43,071 nt of DNA from Flavobacteriales bacterium (lineage in GTDB: Bacteria; Bacteroidota; Bacteroidia; Flavobacteriales; BACL11), in contig JACNLP010000038.1 in NCBI GenBank assembly GCA_014381465.1, positions 1-43,071 on the forward strand. The letters run 5' to 3'. This document shows positions 36,238 through 43,071 of the stretch, piece by piece. The notes below the pieces were generated by a model. That model was given only the letters and a program-made list of their open reading frames with translations, did no database searches and was not told where the DNA came from. Every line of letters begins with the position of its first letter. The stretch's first letter is position 1. The position numbers and the translations under genes are program-made.

Positions 36238-37542
36238 ATGAAACGAATATTATTTTTTGGATTAATTGGTGTTGTTTTAAGCAGTTGCGGAAATTCAGGT
36301 AATGGTGAATTAATCGGAACCATGGATAGAGCTATTTGGCAACCAACAGACCCTTATGGTATGGTGTTTATTCCTCAAGGAAGTTTTGTAATGGGACCGT
36401 CCGATCAAGATGTGCCTTTTGCGAATGTTACTGCTGCAAAAACAGTATCTGTAGGTGCGTTCTACATGGATGAAACTGAAATTACTAATAATGAGTACCG
36501 TCAATTTACTGATTATGTTAGAGATTCAATTGCACATAGAACTCTTGGTGATGCTGGTATTGAAGGACATTTAATTGAAGAGGATGAATATGGTAATTTT
36601 CTTGAGCCACCACTTATTAATTGGAGAGAAAGAATTAGATGGGACGATATTGAAGTGAGAGAAATATTGGAGGAAGAAATGTATTTGCCAGAGCATGAAA
36701 GGTTTAATAAAAAGAGAGAGATTGATACTAGAAAACTTATATATGTGTATCAAGAAATGGATTTGAAAAAAGCTGCAAGCAAAGCAAATAGAGAAGGTGA
36801 TGCTACAGGAAAAAGAGATCGTTCTGTTTTTTTGAAAGATATTGAGGTGAGTATATTCCCTGATACTCTTGCTTGGATGCATGATTATGCTTACTCTTTT
36901 AATGAGCCAATGACAGAAGAGTATTTTTGGCATCCTGCTTTTGATGATTATCCTGTAGTAGGAATAAATTGGCAACAAGCCGTTGCTTTTACCAAATGGA
37001 GAACAAAAATGATGAATCGTTTTCTTAGAAGAAACCATGAACCAACTCTTCCTGATTTTAGATTGCCAACAGAATCGGAATGGGAATATGCAGCAAGAGG
37101 TGGGTCTGATTTATCTCCATATCCTTGGGGCGGACCATATACCAGAAATCATAAAGGGTGCTTCTTAGCAAACTTTAAACCACTTAGAGGAAACTACACT
37201 GCAGATGGAGGTTTAAGATCGGTTAAAGTTGCAAGTTATAACCCTAATTCTTTCGGACTTTATGATATGGCTGGGAATGTGTCGGAATGGACTTCAAATA
37301 CATTTGATGAATCTGCATTTAGTTTTGCACATGATATGAATATGGATTACAGATTAAATTCAGAAGATCCTGATCATGCAGTGCAAAAGAGGAAAGTAAT
37401 TAGAGGTGGTTCTTGGAAAGATATTTCGTATTTTATACAAACTAGCACAAGAGATTATGAATATCAAGATACTGCAAAATGCTACATAGGATTTAGATGT
37501 GCAGTTGATTTCTTAGGGAGAGATAAAAAAGATTTTGAATAA
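36238..37542 (+). CDS. gldK: T9SS/gliding lipoprotein GldK (PorK)
   Basis: 434 residues. Lipoprotein signal peptide with lipobox LSSC (Cys17). The rest is an FGE-sulfatase (C-type lectin-like) fold: MVFIPQGSFVMGPSDQDVPF, YMDETEITNNEYRQF, PVVGINWQQAVAFTKW, RLPTESEWEYAARGG, NSFGLYDMAGNVSEWTSNTFD, VIRGGSWKD and GFRCAV. GldK forms, with GldN, the periplasmic ring under the outer membrane in type IX secretion. The sulfatase-activating cysteine chemistry is not expected here. It starts the gldKLMN run. Confidence 0.96.
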   Translation: MKRILFFGLIGVVLSSCGNSGNGELIGTMDRAIWQPTDPYGMVFIPQGSFVMGPSDQDVPFANVTAAKTVSVGAFYMDETEITNNEYRQFTDYVRDSIAHRTLGDAGIEGHLIEEDEYGNFLEPPLINWRERIRWDDIEVREILEEEMYLPEHERFNKKREIDTRKLIYVYQEMDLKKAASKANREGDATGKRDRSVFLKDIEVSIFPDTLAWMHDYAYSFNEPMTEEYFWHPAFDDYPVVGINWQQAVAFTKWRTKMMNRFLRRNHEPTLPDFRLPTESEWEYAARGGSDLSPYPWGGPYTRNHKGCFLANFKPLRGNYTADGGLRSVKVASYNPNSFGLYDMAGNVSEWTSNTFDESAFSFAHDMNMDYRLNSEDPDHAVQKRKVIRGGSWKDISYFIQTSTRDYEYQDTAKCYIGFRCAVDFLGRDKKDFE

Positions 37543-37574
37543 TAAATTAATAATTAAATAAAAACAAAAAAGAT

Positions 37575-38237
37575 ATGGGTTTAATGAGTAGTATACAAAA
37601 GGTAACAGAAGCAAAATGGTATAAATTAATGATGCCAAAGCTTTATGGTTGGGGTGCTGCAGTTGTAATTTTAGGAGCATTGTTTAAAATTGAGCATTAT
37701 CCAGGAGCATCAATTATGTTAGCTGCAGGACTAGGAATGGAAGCGATTATTTTCTTTTTCTCTGCTTTTGAAAAACAACATGTGGAACCAGATTGGTCTT
37801 TAGTATACCCTGAATTAGCATATATGAATGATCCGAATGTTAAGAAAGGAACACCTACACAACAATTAGATAACGCATTAGAAAGTGCTAAAATTGATAG
37901 TGAATTGATTGAAAGTTTAGGAGAAGGATTAAGAAAGTTTGGTGAAACAGCTTCTAAACTAAATGAAACAGTTGAAGCGGCAGGAGCAATTTCAGAGTAT
38001 AATCAGCAAATACAGGAGGGCGTTAAAAATATGAATGCACTTAATTCATTATACGAGTTACAACTACAAACATCTTCCCAGCAAATGGAGGCATCAACAC
38101 AATTCTTACAAAATTTAAGCACTTCCATTGAAGACTCTAAGCGTTTCCAACAAGAAGTTGGTAAATTAGCAGAAAACCTATCCTCACTTAATCAAGTTTA
38201 TGGTAATATGCTAAATGCAATGAATCCGAATAAATAA
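37575..38237 (+). CDS. gldL: T9SS motor protein GldL (PorL)
   Basis: 220 residues. Two membrane segments (about 24-40 and 45-64), then a cytoplasmic coiled-coil tail (SELIESLGEGLRKFGETASKLNETVEAAG). GldL and GldM form the proton-driven inner-membrane motor. A glutamate inside the second membrane segment (Glu56, LGMEAIIFF) is the likely counterpart of the protonatable glutamate described for this motor; Glu40 at the end of the first segment is also charged. Gap to gldM is 31 bases. Confidence 0.96.
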   Translation: MGLMSSIQKVTEAKWYKLMMPKLYGWGAAVVILGALFKIEHYPGASIMLAAGLGMEAIIFFFSAFEKQHVEPDWSLVYPELAYMNDPNVKKGTPTQQLDNALESAKIDSELIESLGEGLRKFGETASKLNETVEAAGAISEYNQQIQEGVKNMNALNSLYELQLQTSSQQMEASTQFLQNLSTSIEDSKRFQQEVGKLAENLSSLNQVYGNMLNAMNPNK

Positions 38238-38268
38238 TTTATTTTACTTTATAAAAATATAAAATAAT

Positions 38269-39978
38269 ATGGCTGCAGGAAATTTGTCCCCAAGACAAAA
38301 GATGATAAATATGATGTACTTAGTGCTAACGGCACTTCTTGCATTAAATGTTTCTAAGGAGGTACTAAATTCTTTCTTTGAAGTTAATACTGGTATTGAA
38401 AGAACTACAACTAATTTTAATGCTAAGAATAACGATACTTATTCAGCATTTGATAATGCAGCTGAAAATAACCCTGCTAAATATAAAGATGTTAGAGATA
38501 AAGCATATTCAGTTAAAGAAAATGTAGATGCTATTATTTTATATATTCAGGAAATGAAGTATGATTTGGTAAGTGCTGTGGATAAAGAAAAGGTTTATTT
38601 AGGAAGTCCTGCGAGTGTATTAGATGAAGATGGAAAGTTAATTGAGGAACACGCATTAGTTGGGAAAAAATTTAATGAACTTACAGTTGAGCAAAAACGA
38701 ATGTCAATAGCAGCCTTATCTAATAAGGATAATAGAGATGAAGCTGGAGAGTTATTTTTCCCAAAACATATTAGTAAGGAAAAAAGGAGAGCTACTTTGC
38801 TTAGAAATCAAATTATTGAATATAGAGATGTCTTAATTGATTTAGCAAAAGAAGATCAATCCTTAGTAGAGAATATAAATGAAGTTTGTGATGTTTCAAA
38901 TCATGGAAAAGGAAAAAAGATACAAAGTTGGGAAGAATATAATTTTGTTGATATGCCTTCTGTTGGTGCTTTAACTATTTTATCAAAAATACAATCAAAT
39001 TTGAGAAATATAGAAGCAGATGTGATTAATTATTTAAAAAGAAGTATTGATGCCAAATCATTAAAATTTACTTCTGCAGAAGGAATTCAGATTCCAAGAA
39101 AAAGTTTTATATTAAGGGGCGATTCTTTCAGAGCAGAGATTTTTATTACTGCAAAAAATGAGAGCCAGAACCCTGATGTTTATGTGGGAGAGTATGATAG
39201 TTTAGGTGGTGGGCAGTACCAGATGGTTGGGGATTATGAAACCGTAAAAGTTGTAAATGGTAAAGGCTTATTTGCAACCAGAACTACTTCAGAAGGAGTA
39301 AAAAAGTGGGGTGGTTTAATTGCTATGAAAACAGAATCAGGCACAAAATTTTATCCTTTTGGCGGAGAGTATTTAGTGGCGGCAAAAACAGCTGTTGTAT
39401 CTCCTGTAAATATGAATGTGTTTTATTTGGAGGTAGATAATCCTATAAAGATTTCAGTGCCAGGTTTTGCTGCTGCTGATATTAGTGCATCTATGACTAA
39501 TGGGAATGTTCGTGCAACTAAAAAATCTGCTGGGGAATGGATAGCAAGACCAAATAAAAAAGGAAAAGCAGTTGTTACCTTATTTGCTACTACTGAAGGA
39601 AAAAGAACAAGAATGGGCACTGTGGAGTTTAGAGTAAAAGAAGTGCCACCACCAAAACCATATATTGGTGGAAAATCAGAGGGAATAATTGCAAAACAAA
39701 GAATGTTAGCTGCTGGTGGTATTCAATCCAAACTGGAAGATTTTGATTTTAAAGGTGTAAGGTACAAGGTTGTTTCCTATTCATTTACAGCCGTTTATAA
39801 AGGAGATCAGGTAACCGAAACCGTAAACGGACAAAAGTTTAATGAAAAAATTAATGCTATTATAAATAATACAAAATCGGGTAATTCTATTACTGTTTCT
39901 AACATTAAGGCAAAACGAACAGATGCTAAGGGAACAGCAACCAGATCATTACCTCCACTAGTTTTAAAAATTAAATAA
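38269..39978 (+). CDS. gldM: T9SS motor protein GldM (PorM)
   Basis: 569 residues. Starts AAGNLSPRQKMINMMYLVLTALLALNVSKEVLNSF, the typical GldM N-terminus, whose single membrane helix inserts into the GldL ring. The rest is periplasmic: an N-terminal helical bundle, then several beta-rich domains that reach to GldK/GldN, including a proline-linked break (KEVPPPKPYIGGKSEG, about 457-472) before the last domain. It passes motor torque or energy to the outer-membrane ring. gldN follows after 7 bases. Confidence 0.96.
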   Translation: MAAGNLSPRQKMINMMYLVLTALLALNVSKEVLNSFFEVNTGIERTTTNFNAKNNDTYSAFDNAAENNPAKYKDVRDKAYSVKENVDAIILYIQEMKYDLVSAVDKEKVYLGSPASVLDEDGKLIEEHALVGKKFNELTVEQKRMSIAALSNKDNRDEAGELFFPKHISKEKRRATLLRNQIIEYRDVLIDLAKEDQSLVENINEVCDVSNHGKGKKIQSWEEYNFVDMPSVGALTILSKIQSNLRNIEADVINYLKRSIDAKSLKFTSAEGIQIPRKSFILRGDSFRAEIFITAKNESQNPDVYVGEYDSLGGGQYQMVGDYETVKVVNGKGLFATRTTSEGVKKWGGLIAMKTESGTKFYPFGGEYLVAAKTAVVSPVNMNVFYLEVDNPIKISVPGFAAADISASMTNGNVRATKKSAGEWIARPNKKGKAVVTLFATTEGKRTRMGTVEFRVKEVPPPKPYIGGKSEGIIAKQRMLAAGGIQSKLEDFDFKGVRYKVVSYSFTAVYKGDQVTETVNGQKFNEKINAIINNTKSGNSITVSNIKAKRTDAKGTATRSLPPLVLKIK

Positions 39979-39985
39979 ATTTATT

Positions 39986-40858
39986 ATGAAAAATTTAACA
40001 TTACTATTTATCTCATTCTTGATGATTTCCATAAGTGGAAATGCACAAGATATTTTAGACGGTGCTTATGATCGTAAAACAACTTACCAAAACAGAAAAG
40101 TGCAAGCCTATCCGCATTTAAGACAAGCTGATGCAATGTGGTCCAGAAAAATTTGGCGCGAAATTGATTTAAGAGAAAAGGTGAATCATCCATTCTATTA
40201 TCCTGCAATTGGGCCAGGGCAAGAAAAAGTAAACGACAGAAGAAGTCTGATTGATGTAATAATGGATGCCGTAAGTGAGGGAAGTATTACTGCCTATGCT
40301 AATGCTATTTATGATGATGAGTTTAAGGTAGAAATGACACAAGAGGATATAAAAAAGATTGGAGGTGCAAAGGAAGAAATTATGCGGGTTCCAGATTGGG
40401 ATAGTGAAGAAGAAGATGCTATGAAAGATACTTTAATAAAAGTTGATTTTGATAGAACTACTATAATGAAGTGGAGAGTGAAAGAGGAATGGTATTTTGA
40501 TAAGCAAAGGTCAGTTATGGATGTTAGAATTATTGGGATATGCCCATTGCAAGAAGGAAAAGATGAAATAACTGGAGAGCCAACAGGTAATTTTTCTCCA
40601 CTTTTTTGGGTTTATTTTCCTGAGGCAAGACCAATACTTGCCAATGCCGAAATATTTAATTTAATGAAAAATGATGCAGAAAGAAGAACTTATGATGATG
40701 TTTTCTGGAAAAGAATGTTTAGTAGTTATATTATTAAAGAGGCAAATGTGATGAATAGAGAAATTGATGAGTATATGATTGGATTGGATGCTATTTTAAA
40801 ATCAGAAGAAATAAAAGCAGAACTATTTAATATAGAACATGATTTGTGGGAGTATTAA
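39986..40858 (+). CDS. gldN: T9SS/gliding protein GldN (PorN)
   Basis: 290 residues. Signal peptide (MKNLTLLFISFLMISISGNA) followed by AQDILDGAYDRKTTYQNRK and the block HLRQADAMWSRKIWREIDLREKVNHPFYYP, which identifies GldN. It binds GldK to make the periplasmic ring of the type IX secretion system. It ends the gldKLMN operon, with a terminator 23 bases after its stop. Confidence 0.96.
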   Translation: MKNLTLLFISFLMISISGNAQDILDGAYDRKTTYQNRKVQAYPHLRQADAMWSRKIWREIDLREKVNHPFYYPAIGPGQEKVNDRRSLIDVIMDAVSEGSITAYANAIYDDEFKVEMTQEDIKKIGGAKEEIMRVPDWDSEEEDAMKDTLIKVDFDRTTIMKWRVKEEWYFDKQRSVMDVRIIGICPLQEGKDEITGEPTGNFSPLFWVYFPEARPILANAEIFNLMKNDAERRTYDDVFWKRMFSSYIIKEANVMNREIDEYMIGLDAILKSEEIKAELFNIEHDLWEY

Positions 40859-40880
40859 ACCTGTTTATAAAGATAATGAA

Positions 40881-40908
40881 AACCCCTTTTCGCAAAGGGT
40901 TTTTTTTG
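40881..40908 (+). terminator. Rho-independent terminator after gldN
   Basis: CCCTTT (40884-40889), loop TCGC, AAAGGG (40894-40899), then nine T residues. It ends the gldKLMN transcript. Confidence 0.88.
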
Positions 40909-40930
40909 TGCCTATAAAGTGTAAAAGTTC

Positions 40931-40938
40931 TATCTTTG
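40931..40938 (+). promoter_or_regulatory. -7 promoter box of galE
   Basis: TATCTTTG is a perfect TAnnTTTG box; TTTG at 40905-40908 may serve as -33 with 22 bases between. It ends only four bases before the galE ATG at 40943, so the mRNA is probably leaderless. The -33 TTTG lies within the T run of the gldN terminator. Confidence 0.65.
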
Positions 40939-40942
40939 TAAA

Positions 40943-41935
40943 ATGAAAGTATTAGTAACAGGAGGTGGGGGATATATTGGAAGTCATACGGTTGTGGAGC
41001 TGATTGCCACTGGATTTCAGCCGATAATTGTAGATAATCTTTGTAATACGGATATTAGAAATTTGGATGGAATAAAATCAATTACAGGAAAAGATGTAAA
41101 GTGGTATAATGTAGATTGTAGCAAAAAAGAGGAACTAAAAGAGGTATTTGAAAAAGAAGATGGTATTATTGGTGCAATTCATTTTGCGGCCTATAAATCA
41201 GTGGAAGAATCAATAAGAGAACCAGAAAAATACTATAAAAATAATATTGGCTCATTAGAAGTGTTATTACAACAAATGCAAAAACACAAAGTGAATAATC
41301 TTATTTTTTCTTCTTCTTGTACGGTTTATGGAACCCCTGATAAATTGCCAGTTACGGAAAGCTCCCCCTTCAAAAAGGCAGAATCTCCTTATGGAGAAAC
41401 AAAGCAAATGTGTGAAAATATCTTGCAGAAATCAGAGATAAAAAGTATTTCTTTAAGATATTTTAATCCTATTGGTTCACATTTTTCTTCTCTTATTGGA
41501 GATTGCTCGGCTGATAAACCTTGTAATCTTATTCCAATTATTTGTGAAGTTGCAAAGGGAGTAAGAGAGAAATTGATTGTAAATGGAGATGATTATAATA
41601 CCATTGACGGTAGTTGTGTGCGTGATTATATTCATGTAGTTGATTTGGCAAAATCGCATGTTAGCGCTTTAAATTATTTATTAAACCACCCTTCAAAAGA
41701 TGTTTTTAATATTGGTACAGGAGAAGGGTTAAGCGTTATTCAGGCAGTAAATTATTTTGAAAAAGCAAACAATAAAAAGATTAATTATGAGATTGGTCCC
41801 AGAAGAGGTGGGGATGTAGAAGAAATTTATTCAGACAATACCAAGGTAGAAAAGCTACTTAATTGGAAAGCCGAAATTTCAGTTGAAACTGCTATGAAAG
41901 ACGCTTGGAATTGGGAATTAAAAAAAGAGAAATGA
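40943..41935 (+). CDS. galE: UDP-glucose 4-epimerase GalE
   Basis: 330 residues, short-chain dehydrogenase family. NAD-binding motif VTGGGGYIGSH at the N-terminus, VDNLCNTD, the catalytic SSSCTVYGTPD and YGETK (the YxxxK pair), SLRYFNPIG and DGSCVRDYIHVVDLAKSH. It interconverts UDP-glucose and UDP-galactose (or the N-acetyl forms) for surface glycans. It overlaps wecB by four bases (ATGA), so the two form an operon at the start of a sugar-nucleotide locus. Confidence 0.93.
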   Translation: MKVLVTGGGGYIGSHTVVELIATGFQPIIVDNLCNTDIRNLDGIKSITGKDVKWYNVDCSKKEELKEVFEKEDGIIGAIHFAAYKSVEESIREPEKYYKNNIGSLEVLLQQMQKHKVNNLIFSSSCTVYGTPDKLPVTESSPFKKAESPYGETKQMCENILQKSEIKSISLRYFNPIGSHFSSLIGDCSADKPCNLIPIICEVAKGVREKLIVNGDDYNTIDGSCVRDYIHVVDLAKSHVSALNYLLNHPSKDVFNIGTGEGLSVIQAVNYFEKANNKKINYEIGPRRGGDVEEIYSDNTKVEKLLNWKAEISVETAMKDAWNWELKKEK

Positions 41936-43017
41936 AAGTAGTTGTTCATGTAGTTGGTGCAAGACCTAATTTTATTAAAGCCGCACCTTTAATAAAATTG
42001 ATGAATAACGATCACTTTCAAAATATTCTTGTGCATACTGGTCAACATTTCGATTATAATATGTCTCAGCAGTTTTTTGAAGAGTTAAATATACCAAAAC
42101 CGGATTTTAATTTGGGCGTTAGTGGAGGTAGTCATTCAGAACAAACGGCAGATATAATGATTGAGTGCGAAAAGGTTTTTTTGGAGCAGAGTCCTGATTT
42201 AGTTATTGTTTATGGAGATGTAAATAGCTCTGTTGCTGCAGCATTGGTTGCAAAAAAAATGCATCTGAAAGTTGCACATATAGAAGCTGGATTAAGAAGT
42301 TTTGACAGAAGTATGCCAGAAGAAATAAATAGAATAATTACAGATTCTATATCTGATATACATTTTGTAACATGCAGGGATGCATTAGTAAATTTGAAAA
42401 ATGAGGGTATTAAAGCTGAGAACTGTTATTTTGTAGGAAATACTATGATTGATTCTTTAGTTGAGTTTTATGAAAAATTTGACAAATCTTCCGTTTTACA
42501 AAAACTTAGTTTAACTGAAAAAGAATATGCTTTAATAACGCTTCATAGGCCATCTAATGTTGATGATAAGAATGAGTTATTACAGTTAATGGAAGGGGTA
42601 GTAAAAGTTAGTGAACTTCTTAAATGTGTGTTTGTAATGCATCCGAGAACTAAAAATAATTTATGTAAATTCGGACTGTATGAAAGGTATGAGAAATTAG
42701 ATTCTTTAAAGATTATTGAACCGTTGGGGTATATTGATTTTATGTGTTTACAGAAAAAATCAAAATTAGTTATTACTGATAGTGGCGGTGTGCAGGAAGA
42801 ATCTTCTTTTTTTCATGTACCCTGCCTTACTGTAAGAGATAATACGGAAAGACCTATCACCATAAAAAAAGGAACAAATACACTGATAGGTAGTAATTAT
42901 AAGGATATTTGCAATGATGTTAGAAATATGAATTATAATATAAATTCGGATATAGAATTGTGGGATGGTAAAAGCAGTGAGAGGATAGTTGAAATCTTAA
43001 AGACTAAAATAATTTAA
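41932..43017 (+). CDS. wecB: UDP-N-acetylglucosamine 2-epimerase (non-hydrolysing)
   Basis: 361 residues from the ATG at 41932, which overlaps the galE stop; an in-frame ATG 27 bases upstream lies inside galE and is less likely. Motifs: VVGARPNFIKAAPL, GDVNSSVAAAL, AHIEAGLRSFDRSMPEEINR, TLHRPSNVDD and DSGGVQEESSF, all typical of WecB/MnaA. It makes UDP-ManNAc from UDP-GlcNAc, a precursor for capsule or O-antigen sugars. Confidence 0.94.
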   Translation: MKVVVHVVGARPNFIKAAPLIKLMNNDHFQNILVHTGQHFDYNMSQQFFEELNIPKPDFNLGVSGGSHSEQTADIMIECEKVFLEQSPDLVIVYGDVNSSVAAALVAKKMHLKVAHIEAGLRSFDRSMPEEINRIITDSISDIHFVTCRDALVNLKNEGIKAENCYFVGNTMIDSLVEFYEKFDKSSVLQKLSLTEKEYALITLHRPSNVDDKNELLQLMEGVVKVSELLKCVFVMHPRTKNNLCKFGLYERYEKLDSLKIIEPLGYIDFMCLQKKSKLVITDSGGVQEESSFFHVPCLTVRDNTERPITIKKGTNTLIGSNYKDICNDVRNMNYNINSDIELWDGKSSERIVEILKTKII

Positions 43018-43042
43018 TAATGATTTATAATAAATTTACACA

Positions 43043-43071
43043 ATGAATATTTTAGTACTTGGAGCAGGAAC
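43043..43071 (+). CDS. Start of a Rossmann-fold sugar-nucleotide gene (partial)
   Basis: After a 25-base gap from wecB an ATG opens MNILVLGAG, the beginning of an NAD-binding Rossmann fold, before the window ends. In this context it is probably a nucleotide-sugar epimerase or dehydratase. Only 9 residues are visible, so the exact product cannot be named. Confidence 0.5.

Noticed and set aside
36571-37038. 155-codon minus-strand open frame inside gldK
   Set aside because: It is antisense to conserved FGE-fold coding sequence of gldK; composition is that of a shadow frame.
40008-40208. Short minus-strand frame inside gldN
   Set aside because: Only 66 codons, antisense to the most conserved part of gldN.

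Overview
The window is a stretch of an AT-rich chromosome from a member of the Bacteroidota. The evidence is threefold. It carries gliding and type IX secretion genes (gldB, gldC, a porP/sprF-like gene, gldK, gldL, gldM, gldN). Many genes have the Bacteroidota -7 promoter box TAnnTTTG upstream and no Shine-Dalgarno sequence. The gene orders mraZ-to-ftsZ and miaB/sigma54-activator/lptE/secG/groES/groEL also fit this phylum. The exact family cannot be fixed from sequence alone; a Flavobacteriia-like relative is my guess.

Layout. 1-1670: a 500-codon alpha-helical protein gene interrupted by one in-frame TAG. 1849-3234: Mrp-type ATPase and a NifU-domain protein (Fe-S cluster assembly). 3238-6780: nadE (-), gldB-gldC (+), then engB and an alpha/beta hydrolase (-). 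6873-22065: the complete-looking dcw division and cell-wall cluster (mraZ, rsmH, ftsL, ftsI, murE, mraY, murD, ftsW, murG, murC, ftsQ, ftsA, ftsZ), tightly packed, with a three-copy MraZ-type operator in front and a strong terminator behind. 22265-25159: an accessory cluster with an outer-membrane-like protein cut by an in-frame TAA, a fatty-acid desaturase, and three small membrane proteins that share nearly the same signal peptide. 25292-31478: a minus-strand block with miaB, a sigma54 activator, lptE, a TPR protein, secG, groES and groEL. 31654-40858: topA, an arginase-fold protein with lost metal ligands, porP/sprF-like, gldK, gldL, gldM, gldN. 40943 to the end: galE, wecB and the start of a further Rossmann-fold gene, the beginning of a surface polysaccharide locus.

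The genes are mostly core envelope biology: peptidoglycan precursor synthesis (the DNPR motif of MurE points to meso-diaminopimelate), septum assembly, LPS and Sec export, and the T9SS motor/ring. The least ordinary parts are the leader-sharing cluster at 22323-25159, the two genes each broken by one in-frame stop with the frame otherwise intact, a -24/-12 (sigma54-like) sequence in front of groES on the same strand as a sigma54 activator gene, and several operator-like repeats and hairpins. No gene-free gap exceeds 300 bases; the largest is 22066-22322. I saw no tRNA, rRNA, CRISPR array, transposase or phage gene.
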